Shown: piece after piece, positions 1-9,176 of the stretch | How the letters are laid out: every line of letters begins with the position of its first letter | Position numbering within the stretch: position 1 is the stretch's first letter | Assembly (NCBI GenBank): GCA_021836865.1 | Contig: JAKBHH010000005.1 | Span: 1 to 64,000, forward strand | Reading direction: 5' to 3' | DNA from: Acidobacteriota bacterium | GTDB taxonomy: Bacteria > Acidobacteriota > Terriglobia > Terriglobales > Acidobacteriaceae | DNA length: 64,000 bases | Made by a program: the position numbers and the translations under genes | Notes under the pieces: generated by a model | Told to the model about the DNA's origin: nothing | The model's database searches: none | What the model saw: the letters and a program-made list of their open reading frames with translations, nothing else

Positions 1-75
1 GGTCTGGCCGATCGATCCATCCAGGCGCTGGCCGGCCTTACCCCTGCAGCCTACGCCGCCAGTCTGGCGAAGTAG
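1..75 (+). pseudogene. C-terminal remnant of an IS3-type transposase
   Basis: The first reading frame runs from the window edge to a TAG at 73-75. It ends in residues reading ALAGLTPAAYAASLAK, which resembles the common C-terminus of IS3-family integrases (usually a 'RPHSALGGLTP' motif). The residues just before it do not match the usual RPHS block, so the copy appears degenerate. The 5' part lies outside the window. The family call rests on the tail motif only. Confidence 0.45.
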
Positions 76-106
76 CCTATCCCGCCTGCACAGACCCGTC
101 AACCAT

Positions 107-367
107 GGGTTTGCCCGAACGCGTACGTTCTTTACTTGGTACAACCAGCAACATCATCACAGCGGGATCGCCATGCTGACACCGGAAATGCTGCATTACG
201 GAATGGCTACAGAGGTGATCGGCCAGCGCCAACAGGTGCTCGATGCCGCCTATGCGCGCAACCCGGAACGCTTTACCCACGCCCGCCCTATGCACCCGCC
301 CCAGCCCACCGCGGCCTGGATCAACCCACCAATTCCGACCAGCGCGACAGAGGGAAATCTACACTAA
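107..367 (+). pseudogene. Transposase C-terminal remnant (IS3/IS481-like integrase core)
   Basis: This frame reads TFFTWYNQQHHHSG, then a 'LTPEMLHYG' block and a 'LDAAYARNPERF' block ending near 'PTAAWINPP'. These are the conserved end of a large group of DDE integrase-type transposases. No start codon or catalytic core precedes it, because the upstream sequence belongs to another remnant. It is therefore a decayed 3' end. Together with the piece at 1-75 it marks old insertion activity at the left edge of the polysaccharide island. Confidence 0.6.
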
Positions 368-446
368 ACTCTGACGCATCCTGTCTCAAAGTCGTTGACA
401 CGCTCCGATCTGGAAAGAGAACCACAGACTCATTCTCTTTCGTCGG

Positions 447-1454
447 CTACTTCGTTGGGAACTCGCTCTGCAAAGTCCGAGCCAGTCCTTCACTCAGCGA
501 ATAGGGCGGGATAAATCCTGACTGAGCAACACGGTCGGCACGAAATTGGGTGCTTTCGCAGAACTTGCGAACTCGAATGGCGCTGATGGGGAATTTACGC
601 CCCGTGAGTCGGGCTAGAACATCCATCAAGTAGCCGCCAGTGAGTGCAACGGGCTCCGGGATCGCCGCTGTCTTACCGGTTCTTCCCAGGCAGTTCCTGC
701 TGTACTCCACCAGTTCTCTTGTGGTCATGTCGGGGCCGTCCACGTAGTTGAAAATATGTACACCCGGCCCCAGCGCGAGCGTATGGATGATGAACGCAGC
801 AATGTTGCCGACATATGCCATGGACTTCGCATTCATTCCCGAACCCACCATCATGAAGCGACCTGATGCAATCTGGCGCAGAAGGTTATAGACGTTGCCC
901 CGATTTCCTTCCCCGAAAACAACAGTAGGACGGATGATCACCAGAGAGCGGGACGGATCTTCCTCCGCCCACTCCCGGTAGACGCCCTCAGCCGCCAGCT
1001 TCGTCTTCCCGTATTCATTGAACGGTTCAAAAGGTCCGCTCTCGTCCGTCGGCCGGGAATGGAATCCGTACACCGCCACGCTGCTGGTGAACACGATCTT
1101 TTGAATTCCAGCATTCCGGGCTGCGCTACATACCTCCGAAGCCCCGTCCACATTGGTCTCGTGATAGCGGGAGAGCGGACGCGCGTCGTCACGGTGCTCC
1201 GCGGCGAGATTGATGATGGTGCTGGAACCGCTAACCACTTCACTGAGCGTTTCATGCTTGCGCACGTCGCATGGTGTCCACAGATGAGGGAAAGAATCGC
1301 TCGGCCGGAGGTCGCCGATCCGGACCGGGATGCGACGCTCAGTCAGTAACGGCGTCAGTCGCGTACCGATAAATCCGGAACCACCGAAAATCACGACTGG
1401 CTCTGTCATCACAAGGCTGGGAGACTCAAAACAGAACTCTTCCATATTAGTCAT
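447..1454 (-). CDS. NAD-dependent epimerase/dehydratase (extended SDR)
   Basis: The protein of about 335 residues is a nucleotide-sugar-type extended short-chain dehydrogenase. A Rossmann glycine motif (GGSGFIG) lies near the N-terminus, a Ser-Ser pair is in 'VFTSSVAVYG', and the catalytic Tyr-x3-Lys is in 'NEYGKTKLAAE'. Substrate is probably a nucleotide- or lipid-linked sugar, but the exact reaction cannot be read from sequence. An upstream in-frame TTG would give 345 residues; ATG at 1454 is preferred because a GAGA-type ribosome site sits just before it, and a later ATG just before the Rossmann strand is also possible. It is the last gene of the minus-strand island and follows the glycosyltransferase gene almost without a gap. 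Confidence 0.8.
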   Translation of the reverse strand: MTNMEEFCFESPSLVMTEPVVIFGGSGFIGTRLTPLLTERRIPVRIGDLRPSDSFPHLWTPCDVRKHETLSEVVSGSSTIINLAAEHRDDARPLSRYHETNVDGASEVCSAARNAGIQKIVFTSSVAVYGFHSRPTDESGPFEPFNEYGKTKLAAEGVYREWAEEDPSRSLVIIRPTVVFGEGNRGNVYNLLRQIASGRFMMVGSGMNAKSMAYVGNIAAFIIHTLALGPGVHIFNYVDGPDMTTRELVEYSRNCLGRTGKTAAIPEPVALTGGYLMDVLARLTGRKFPISAIRVRKFCESTQFRADRVAQSGFIPPYSLSEGLARTLQSEFPTK

Positions 1455-1470
1455 ATTATCTCGGCGAGAA

Positions 1471-2667
1471 TCATGTTGTCGCAAGCAGATTCTTAACCTG
1501 CTCTCGTATTAAGAGATGAATCATCTTCCAGTCATGCGCGCGCTCGACAAATCGCCGGCCGTTTTCGGCCATTCTATTTCTAAGTCCTGAATCTCCAAGT
1601 AGATTCAGGATGATCTGCACAGCGCGCTCTGGCCTGTCATAAACAAAAAGTTCGCGGCCGTCCACAGCGCTCAACCCCTCAAGTCCCACGTTGGAAGTAA
1701 CGCATGGAATTCCAAGCGCAAGATAATTGAGAATCTTGTTCTGAATTCCCGCTCCAGCGCGTACTGGGCAAACGCCACAAAAGACCCCGTCGACGGCATC
1801 AGCAATGTTTCGAACTGTTCCTGTCACCTCTACGCCCGCATGTTGTTCAAGCTCTCGTCTCACAGCCTGCGAGCAGGCGCCGATCACGCGAAAACGAATA
1901 TCCGAGCTAGTCGTTAACGCCGGTAAGATATCCCGGATGAAATGCCGACAAGCATCCAAATTTAGACTGAATGACATGTTTCCGATAAATGCCACCACGT
2001 TTCCAGACGGGGCTGGAGTGAAAGGGAACTCGTCCAGATCCACTCCAATTGGAATAATTTGGACGGCCTTTTCTTTAAGCTCAAGAAAGCGGCGATCTAC
2101 ATCCGAGTGAAGCCATGTCTGATCGAAGTTCTCCGGACTCACACGCTCATAGCGAGACAGTCGCTTCATCTCGGCACGAAACAGGAAATGCCAAAGCAGG
2201 GATGACCCCGGCAGATTTGCCATCCGTTGATATGCTAGCGATATTGCATCCGCCATCAGCAATACACTGGGTAAACTCTGCTTCAATTCGATTACGTATT
2301 GCCCGGTCCTGATCAGATGTGCAAATACCGCGTCATGCCGCGGAGCTAACTCCTCCAACTTCCGACGATAAACGCTCGATTCGTAGTAGGCGAGCTGCAA
2401 CGGTCTTGGTCGGGCGAGAGAAGTCAATACGCTCCAATAAGAATGCAAAGCGGGAAGATGAACCTTGTGAATTTCTGCAAAAATACCATCGTCAGGCTCG
2501 AATTCCATTTCCTCACGCGTACTGCACAAAGACAGAAGCGTCAGCCTATAATCCTGCAATGCTTTGGCGACGTGGAGAAGGAACAGCTTGCCGCCACTGA
2601 GTGGCGGATAAGGGAATCGCGGGGCAAGAATAAGCAATCTTTTTTGTCCAAGTGTCATTAGGGCCAT
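1471..2667 (-). CDS. Glycosyltransferase, GT4-like
   Basis: This protein of 398 residues has a GT-B layout. The N-terminus reads 'LILAPRFPYPPLSGGK', the acceptor-side motif seen in sugar transferases linked to exosortase/EPS loci. The C-terminal half carries 'VAFIGNMSF' and a donor-binding segment around 'PVRAGAGIQNKILNYLALG' with the usual 'GIPCVTS' block. It is predicted to be cytoplasmic and to add one sugar to a lipid-linked polysaccharide repeat. Substrate is unknown. Neighbours on both sides belong to the same minus-strand island. Confidence 0.82.
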   Translation of the reverse strand: MALMTLGQKRLLILAPRFPYPPLSGGKLFLLHVAKALQDYRLTLLSLCSTREEMEFEPDDGIFAEIHKVHLPALHSYWSVLTSLARPRPLQLAYYESSVYRRKLEELAPRHDAVFAHLIRTGQYVIELKQSLPSVLLMADAISLAYQRMANLPGSSLLWHFLFRAEMKRLSRYERVSPENFDQTWLHSDVDRRFLELKEKAVQIIPIGVDLDEFPFTPAPSGNVVAFIGNMSFSLNLDACRHFIRDILPALTTSSDIRFRVIGACSQAVRRELEQHAGVEVTGTVRNIADAVDGVFCGVCPVRAGAGIQNKILNYLALGIPCVTSNVGLEGLSAVDGRELFVYDRPERAVQIILNLLGDSGLRNRMAENGRRFVERAHDWKMIHLLIREQVKNLLATT

Positions 2668-2949
2668 TCGCTTTCTTAAGATCCTGCCGCAACTCGAAAT
2701 CTAATTCACCGCAAAGGAAGAAATCCCCGATTCTCCGCATCGAGAATTGCATGTTTCAGCCGTCGCTTTACACACGACAAAGCGGAAACCGCATATAAAG
2801 CTCGCCCAATACATACAATGGCTCAATGTCGAACTCGTACAGAATCCTCACGTGAGCAAGCATGTGAGAGCAATAAGACGGCGAGAAGCGCAGTGGCACA
2901 ATTGCGGATGTTTTAAACTTCTGGCACTCCCGTTACCCTTCCTCTCGAT

Positions 2950-3789
2950 TCACTGCGGTGGACGAAAGACGCAGTCAGTGTCGGAAATGCGCTGATAAGA
3001 GTAACCCAGGTGCGCGACCTCGCGGAAAACATCTTCGGGCGTCGAACCGGCCCTCTCCAAATGTGAAGCAATAACCTCGCAAACAATCAATGGCCGGTCG
3101 CGAAGAATCGTTCGCCGTGCCCCTTGGAGTACCCGCATCTCAAATCCCTCGACGTCTATCTTCATTAGGGAAATATTCTTGATCTGGCGTGCTTCAACAT
3201 ACGCGTCAATCGACGTCGAATTGCATTCAATACTGCCGGAGTCGCTTACAAACGCTGAGCCTGGATCGCTATTTGAAGGATTCATAAAGCAAGTCCCGCT
3301 CTGTTCAGACACCGCCATTTGCTCGCAACGGATATTGTCATTGGCTTCCTGAACATACTTCATGTTGGCGACAAGAAGATCATAACTTAGCGGTACAGGC
3401 TCGAAGGACACAATTGACACATCCGATACTCCGCGTGTTCGGGAGTCGACCAGAACAAACCTGCTCCAGTAACCATAGTTTGCACCGATATCGAAAAACG
3501 TTGTTCCGGACCTCTCGAGGCGAAAATAGGGCATCAGCGTCGGTTCGAAACCCTCTCGACGCGCATAAAGCATACCGTCAACACCCAACTTTCGACGGTT
3601 GCCACGAACGCGGAAGGGATGCCCGAAGAGCGGAAACGTAAATTCGTTCCGACCCATCTTGCTCCACATTATAAAAATACAGGCTCGTAACGTAGCAAGC
3701 CAACCAAACTCGCGCAGTTCTTTCATTAGCCGCGCCGAGATGGAGGGGGCAAGAGAGTCGAAAAAAGTCCGGCGTCCGGGTCTTTGCAT
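2950..3789 (-). CDS. FkbM family methyltransferase
   Basis: The protein has 279 residues. It carries the SAM-binding start 'FFDIGANYGYWS', an acidic strand 'IVSFEPVP' and the FkbM signature 'SLMKIDVEGFEMRVLQGA' followed by 'PLIVCEV'. The family transfers a methyl group from S-adenosylmethionine to sugars or small secondary metabolites. In this setting O-methylation of an exopolysaccharide sugar is the likely job, which is inference. The start is supported by GGAGG five bases upstream of the ATG. Gaps of about 280 bp and 360 bp flank it, so it may have its own promoter. Confidence 0.85.
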   Translation of the reverse strand: MQRPGRRTFFDSLAPSISARLMKELREFGWLATLRACIFIMWSKMGRNEFTFPLFGHPFRVRGNRRKLGVDGMLYARREGFEPTLMPYFRLERSGTTFFDIGANYGYWSRFVLVDSRTRGVSDVSIVSFEPVPLSYDLLVANMKYVQEANDNIRCEQMAVSEQSGTCFMNPSNSDPGSAFVSDSGSIECNSTSIDAYVEARQIKNISLMKIDVEGFEMRVLQGARRTILRDRPLIVCEVIASHLERAGSTPEDVFREVAHLGYSYQRISDTDCVFRPPQ

Positions 3790-4151
3790 TGTTACCTCCA
3801 GGCAGTTGATCTTTACGTGCTTATGCTAAATCTGCAGCGAGCCTCAAGAGTTCCTAAACGAAGAAGGACCATCCCCTAGCACCTATCCATTAGAAGTCTG
3901 CACATTTTGCGCAGAATATTTTTGGCAACATACGTTGCGACCAGTGTTCATGCTGGCTTCAAGCGTATTTTCAAAGGCTCCAACTTTTGCAAAATCATCC
4001 ATTTTGGTTCCGGCTATGCCGGGTTAGGAGATTCCAGAGTGATACCCGCCCAGTCGTTCGACACAAAACCTTCCAGCTTGGACGGGCGCACGCGGTATCC
4101 CGTTGATAGCTCAGCGCACAGCAGTGACACGCTGTAGCAACTTAAGAATTG
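3790..4151. other. Gene-free gap of 362 bp inside the polysaccharide island
   Basis: No complete gene is visible. On the minus strand an open frame from about 4150 down to a TAG at 4014-4016 encodes a coding-like tail (reading 'GYRVRPSKLEGF', then 'NDWAGITLES'). It is GC-richer than the flanking glycosyltransferase genes and has no credible start. It may be the 3' remnant of a deleted gene; I cannot assign a family. The remaining sequence, 3790 to about 4010, shows nothing I recognise. Confidence 0.3.
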
Positions 4152-5252
4152 TTAGCCTAAACTCCTGTAAACTTCAAGTGTCTCACGGGCGCATTTTTCC
4201 CAGGAATATCGCGCAGTGACAATCTTTCCTTTTTGCCGTACATCTTCTCTCATTGAAGTATCATAGCAAGCACGCTGCAGCGCATTCACCATGGAATCCA
4301 TGGAATATGGGTCGAAATAAATCGCGGCATCTTGGCAGACTTCCGGAATCGATGTCGCGTTGGAAACTGCAGGCACGACCCCCATCGACATTGCCTCTAG
4401 AGGGGGTATACCAAATCCTTCCGACTTCGAAGGATAAACAAGTAGATGAGCATGCGAGTATAACGCTCCAAGTTCCCTTTCTGAGACTCTGGGAAAAAGG
4501 GTGATCCTTGCTTCCAGCCCTTCGTCTTGAATCACCTTGGATTCTTCGGGGCTGAAATTGCCCCCGCCTGCGCAAAGGATGGAAAAGTCTTTGTCAAGAC
4601 GGCCGATGCGGAAAGCACGAAGAAATCCAAGGAAATTCTTGTAGAACATTCGTGACCCTACATAAAGTATGTAGGGGGACTTCGCCGTCATGGTCTTTGG
4701 CAGGTCCCCGGACTCCATTTTAGTAATCCCTAAATGAATCACGTGGGTCTTTTCCGGTTGAACCTCATAAAACCTTAATAGGTCGTTGCGGCTATGCTCT
4801 GACACGCAAATGATTGCATCCACTCGGGCGAACTGCTTCGTCTTGATGCGTCTGCGCGTTGCCATATGAGCAAACATGCTGGGGAAACGCTCTTGTGTGA
4901 AATCATGGTGTGTTGCGACAATTGCATTAGATCGCACCAAAGGTAAGCAACGGTGAACTGTTGCATGATAAACATCAAATTTTCCCGATATAGAAGCCGC
5001 AGCATTTGAAATAACATCGTTAACGAGATAACGAAAGTGGCCCGTTTTCAAAATAGGACTCCTAAGCGAGACGATGCGACAGTGTCTGGAGGCAAGATCC
5101 CGATATGGATATATGGAGTGATTAAGGCCTAGGAGCAACGAGATATCTATTTCACTTTTGCCAAGCAGTCCTTTCACTAGTTGATAGTAATACCTGGAGA
5201 TTCCTCCCTCATCTTGCAATGAAGTGGCTTGATGGTCGTAAATGATTCGCAT
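4152..5252 (-). CDS. Glycosyltransferase family 4 (WbaZ/MtfB-like)
   Basis: The protein of about 366 residues opens with 'RIIYDHQATSLQDEGGISRY', the acceptor-domain motif of GT4 mannosyl/rhamnosyltransferases. It continues with 'YILYVGSRMFYKNF' and the donor-binding block 'VYPSKSEGFGIPPLEAMS', containing the E-x7-E pair. It is predicted to work at the cytoplasmic membrane face on a lipid-linked oligosaccharide. A longer form from TTG 5264 is possible. The ATG at 5252 starts exactly at the conserved strand, although its AAAGGAG ribosome site is rather far away. Base composition is visibly lower in GC than in regions 2-4. Confidence 0.87.
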   Translation of the reverse strand: MRIIYDHQATSLQDEGGISRYYYQLVKGLLGKSEIDISLLLGLNHSIYPYRDLASRHCRIVSLRSPILKTGHFRYLVNDVISNAAASISGKFDVYHATVHRCLPLVRSNAIVATHHDFTQERFPSMFAHMATRRRIKTKQFARVDAIICVSEHSRNDLLRFYEVQPEKTHVIHLGITKMESGDLPKTMTAKSPYILYVGSRMFYKNFLGFLRAFRIGRLDKDFSILCAGGGNFSPEESKVIQDEGLEARITLFPRVSERELGALYSHAHLLVYPSKSEGFGIPPLEAMSMGVVPAVSNATSIPEVCQDAAIYFDPYSMDSMVNALQRACYDTSMREDVRQKGKIVTARYSWEKCARETLEVYRSLG

Positions 5253-5354
5253 ATCGGCTAGCAAAGCTCCTTTTCAAAATTATGTTTGAATCAAGAGATG
5301 CAGCACTCCGTCAACATCGGTGCATTACAATATAACCCTTGATGGTTTCGAGAC

Positions 5355-6437
5355 CTAAGACGATTGCTTGGACGGCTCGATGGCCAACATCCTCCTGAGT
5401 GCCTCTAAGTGGGACTTATAAAAGTAAGTGCTAAGAAACCTTGCGCGGCAATTAGAGGTATATGAAGAGAGATGTTCATTGATATCGGAGTAGGCAGCGT
5501 TTATTTCTAACGGGTCTGTGCCTTCCAGCATCCTACCTTCGATCTTGTCTGTAATAAACTCGCCGAATGAGCCGACCCTCGATGCCAAAACTGGCGTACC
5601 GAACATCATTGCCTTACCAAGTACGCCACTTTGCGTGGAGCGCCGGTATATGTTCCAGACGCAAATGCTGCTTGCGTAGCATAGGTTTATCTCATCTGTC
5701 GACAAGGGGTGGCCACAATTTATTGTAAGCTGATCCAGGCTCCCTGCAATAGTTATATCGTTAATGTATGCTTGCGGAAACGGCGAACGCGAGGCCACAA
5801 GGAACCGTATGCCTAGATTGTTCTGGATAGAGTGCTTGACAAATCTCATGAACTGGTCAAATCCATGTGATTTTGAGATATTTCCGATATAAGCGAAATA
5901 CTGCCGATTCTGATCCGCAATCCCGCAGCTATCGTCGTCAAATAGGAGGGGAACTTTATAATAGTTAGAGTTGTATTGAGCATCGCCCTTTTCATAAGTG
6001 CGGAGGCAACACTGCGATGGCAATACAATCAAGTCCGACGCCTTCAGCATTTTGATGGACAACCGGTGGGCGATGAAGAGCTTGAGTATATCTGGCAAGC
6101 TTTCTGTATCGCGGTACATTGAAAACGATTCCCACGGTTCATGATATATGTACCAAATGTTACAACCCTCTCTCCTTAACTTCCCTGCATAAACATGATT
6201 CTTGCTTGCCATATTGGTGAACAGCGCGTGCGCACAATTCTCAAGAAGATCTCCATCATACGTAGTTGAAGCAGATGCAAGGGGATTGTTTTTGAATTCA
6301 GGAAATGCCATATATGAGGGATGAAGCACATACTTTATGCTATGCCCTAGCAGAGCAAATGCCCGGCCATATCCAATAAGCAATGAAATGTATGCAGGTG
6401 AGAAGTGCAATGATATCAGGCATACGGTGCCTTCCAT
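5355..6437 (-). CDS. Glycosyltransferase, GT-B fold
   Basis: The protein of about 360 residues is clearly GT-B-like but more divergent than its neighbours. The second domain begins with 'YFAYIGNISKSHGFDQFM'. The donor-site region reads 'STQSGVLGKAMMFGTPVLAS', where the family usually has an E-x7-E pair; here the first Glu is not evident. The start at 6437 is chosen over 6455 because AAAGGAAA precedes it. This is one of the most AT-rich genes of the window, in keeping with horizontal acquisition of serotype-type genes. Sugar donor and acceptor are unknown. Confidence 0.75.
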   Translation of the reverse strand: MEGTVCLISLHFSPAYISLLIGYGRAFALLGHSIKYVLHPSYMAFPEFKNNPLASASTTYDGDLLENCAHALFTNMASKNHVYAGKLRREGCNIWYIYHEPWESFSMYRDTESLPDILKLFIAHRLSIKMLKASDLIVLPSQCCLRTYEKGDAQYNSNYYKVPLLFDDDSCGIADQNRQYFAYIGNISKSHGFDQFMRFVKHSIQNNLGIRFLVASRSPFPQAYINDITIAGSLDQLTINCGHPLSTDEINLCYASSICVWNIYRRSTQSGVLGKAMMFGTPVLASRVGSFGEFITDKIEGRMLEGTDPLEINAAYSDINEHLSSYTSNCRARFLSTYFYKSHLEALRRMLAIEPSKQSS

Positions 6438-6526
6438 AATGGCGTTTCCTTTCATGCACGGATCGTGTTGTCTCGCGGTGGCCCCTGAACGGTGGTTCCG
6501 GTCGGTACGAATACTATTCGCGCCTA

Positions 6527-8038
6527 TTAAGTAGGGTTGTCTTGCTGCAGGCTGTAATGGCCGCTACTGGGCACCGAGCAGGGCGGGCGCTTAGTGGACC
6601 CCTTTAACAGGTAAAGCCTGGGTATTTTCATGGCAATATAAAGAACAGGGATAAGCAGAAAAATGGCGACCATTAATTTCATCGCCTGAGCGACAGGATC
6701 TAAGAGAACAGTCCTTGGCATATATATTATTGATGGCATTGTATATGCCAATACTAGTGCTCCTAAAAGGGATTTGCTGGCAAAATGTAACCTGGAGAGC
6801 AAATACCCTAGCAGGCCAGAGATTATAATGACTCCCCAAAAGCCTCCGAATAGATACGCCTCAGCCAAATAGGAAGATCCGGTCCCATTCCCCAGCAGGG
6901 CAGCCTCCCTATTGAGATAGTATCCCAAGTCATCTGCCAGGTATTGCCCCGTGGGTCTTTCCGTCTGGGATGGGCTTGGGAATAGTGGGGGTTTCATTTC
7001 GTACAGTAGATATTTGAATGGGTTATGCACGAATTCATGCTTGAATCCAATCACAGCTTCTACAACCTGCATTGATCCGCCCTGACCAGCCACAAAAAAC
7101 GCTAGAGGATTTGACGGGATCCCCGCTCTGGCAATGTCTTGACTTCCCCGGTACGAGTCGATGAATAGAGCCAGGAAGGCCATAGGGATGACTATACTTG
7201 CAACTTTAAGTAAACTAAAGTGCTTCCTGCGTTTCATTAATTGCAAAAACCAAAGGGTCAATAGGAAGGTAAACACTTTTCCGCGAAGACCAATGATCAA
7301 GGCCAATGCATAGGCGACCAAGAAGGATGAAGTCAATATGTAGGTTCGCATGCGGTCTGTTTCGAAGATAAATATAACAAGAAATGCTAAGGCGGCCACC
7401 AGGGAAATAAACTCTGGAATAGGGCCAACTGTGGATGAGAACTGGTCTCCCATGGTGTAAAGAGCCATATAGCCGCCATGGTTCCTGATGAACAGAAGCC
7501 ACACCAGATTTTTATAGATCAAGAATGGGAAGGAGAAGAAATATATCCTGAAGAGGGCGCGCATGAAGGCGGGGGATGGTCTGTCTGGCAATCGGGCCGG
7601 TGCGTACCGAATGCTACAGGGAAGATACACGAAAACCGCTGAACTAACGACTGCGAGCATCGTGAGCTCTGCAATGTTGTCCCCAACATCGAATGGCCAT
7701 TCAACCATCATTTTGAAGCGAAATGGATCCATCCACATGGGATCATTCCCAAAGAGTGGATTGAATGTAAAAACCAAAAGCGCGCCTGCCATAAATAGGA
7801 ACTGAGTACCCAGGAATAGGAAACATATATGCATGCCGCCGTCGAATCTTTTCCAGGCTGTCAGCAGCAGGCAAATGAGGAAAAGCGTGTTAATTCGGAT
7901 TGTCCAATTCAGTGGAATTGCTTGCGTGTAGGTGTTGATCGCCTGGAGCAGGAGATACAAAAGGCAGATCGTCGCCTCGATCAGGGGCCAGTAAGGAATG
8001 GTTCCTCTATTACGCGTTTCGGGCGACATTGTGGTCAT
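6527..8038 (-). CDS. Wzy-type oligosaccharide repeat-unit polymerase
   Basis: The protein of about 503 residues has roughly a dozen hydrophobic membrane segments, for example 'ATICLLYLLLQAI', 'FLALFIDSY' at a loop edge, and 'WGVIIISGLLGYLLS' near the end. A long periplasmic loop lies around residues 310-410. No soluble enzyme domain is present. Size, topology and position between glycosyltransferase and flippase genes fit a Wzy polymerase that joins undecaprenyl-linked repeats in the periplasm. Polymerases share little sequence, so the call relies on topology and context. ATG 8038 has AGGAAC six bases upstream; an in-frame start at 8092 has no good ribosome site. Confidence 0.72.
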   Translation of the reverse strand: MTTMSPETRNRGTIPYWPLIEATICLLYLLLQAINTYTQAIPLNWTIRINTLFLICLLLTAWKRFDGGMHICFLFLGTQFLFMAGALLVFTFNPLFGNDPMWMDPFRFKMMVEWPFDVGDNIAELTMLAVVSSAVFVYLPCSIRYAPARLPDRPSPAFMRALFRIYFFSFPFLIYKNLVWLLFIRNHGGYMALYTMGDQFSSTVGPIPEFISLVAALAFLVIFIFETDRMRTYILTSSFLVAYALALIIGLRGKVFTFLLTLWFLQLMKRRKHFSLLKVASIVIPMAFLALFIDSYRGSQDIARAGIPSNPLAFFVAGQGGSMQVVEAVIGFKHEFVHNPFKYLLYEMKPPLFPSPSQTERPTGQYLADDLGYYLNREAALLGNGTGSSYLAEAYLFGGFWGVIIISGLLGYLLSRLHFASKSLLGALVLAYTMPSIIYMPRTVLLDPVAQAMKLMVAIFLLIPVLYIAMKIPRLYLLKGSTKRPPCSVPSSGHYSLQQDNPT

Positions 8039-8096
8039 CTTAGTTCCTGTTCGCAAGCATGATGGGAATTCGTACGCAAATTGCAGCAACAACCAT

Positions 8097-9176
8097 CTAG
8101 GGTCCTATGATCGACCGGATGAGATCAAAATACATGGGACGTATGTGTTCTTCACTATAGGTTTCCAGTGCGTAACTTCGCCCGCGCTCAGACAAATCAA
8201 CCAGGCGCTGCCGGTTGTTTTGTAGGCCCCGTATTTTGTCCGCCATATCGGAAGGGTCGCCGCATCGGAAAAGTTCGGCAAATCGGCCATGGTTTGTCGT
8301 TTCTATAGCGGCAGCGATGTCACTAGCCAGGCACGGAAGCCCGCATGACATGGCTTCTATTAGTACGAGTGGCTGACCTTCAGAATATGATGGAAATACT
8401 AACATATCTGCATCCATATAATAAGTTGTCACGTTCTCTTGGAACCCGTGAAAGTGCACCGGCATGCCGACACACCCATTCCTTGCTCTTGCCATATCTG
8501 GTCCTTCTCCGACAATGTCGAGCCGTACATTCTGGAGCAGCTCGATAGCCTTTATCAAGTCCATAATTCCTTTGGCTGCCTCGATGCGGCCAACAAAGAG
8601 TAAGCGGAACTCACTGGTGCCATCATAGCGCCGGCGGTTAGTTCGGTCGGGGACAAGGTCGAGCCAGTTATAAATAACGATCGTGTTGGTTGTCCATGCA
8701 TGCTGTCGCAAGTTGTTTTGGACTGTTTCGGAGACACATATGACTTTCTGGGCAAGCTCTGCGCTGATCCACAAAGCCAACCTTTTGAGGAATGCAGCAG
8801 GAGCATTTGTGCGGACAATGTGGTTTGTGAGTAGAACTGGAATACCGAAAAGGCGTGGGATGAAGGCTAGATATCCCTCTAAACCGCCGTTTAGATGGAC
8901 GAGGGCGGGGTGAAATTGGCGGATTGCTTTCAGTGTGCATCGGGCGACAGTGAGATATTTTCTCCATATTGTGCATCCGTCCGGCATCGTCCCTGCCCAA
9001 ACCGGCATGCCCATATCTTCAAATTCTGCTTGCAGTCTGGGGTTGAAGGCAACCGCGGCAAGCTCGTATTTTTCAGATAAGAGTCTTGCAAGCTTTATAT
9101 AATAGACCTCTCCTCCTCCAAATGCGCTGGTAGCGTCAACAAGCAGAATGCGAGGTCTAGTTTGCATCATGTCCAT
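8097..9176 (-). CDS. Glycosyltransferase family 4
   Basis: The protein has 359 residues. The N-terminus reads 'ILLVDATSAFGGGEVYYIKL', with the Gly-rich acceptor loop of GT4 enzymes. The C-terminal domain has 'LLFVGRIEAAKGIMDLI', 'LDIVGEGPD' and the donor-site block 'FPSYSEGQPLVLIEAMSCG' with both glutamates. Its ATG follows the flippase stop codon directly, with AAGGA about eight bases upstream inside the flippase end, so the two are probably co-translated. Predicted role: addition of one sugar to the lipid-linked repeat unit on the cytoplasmic face. Confidence 0.88.
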   Translation of the reverse strand: MDMMQTRPRILLVDATSAFGGGEVYYIKLARLLSEKYELAAVAFNPRLQAEFEDMGMPVWAGTMPDGCTIWRKYLTVARCTLKAIRQFHPALVHLNGGLEGYLAFIPRLFGIPVLLTNHIVRTNAPAAFLKRLALWISAELAQKVICVSETVQNNLRQHAWTTNTIVIYNWLDLVPDRTNRRRYDGTSEFRLLFVGRIEAAKGIMDLIKAIELLQNVRLDIVGEGPDMARARNGCVGMPVHFHGFQENVTTYYMDADMLVFPSYSEGQPLVLIEAMSCGLPCLASDIAAAIETTNHGRFAELFRCGDPSDMADKIRGLQNNRQRLVDLSERGRSYALETYSEEHIRPMYFDLIRSIIGP

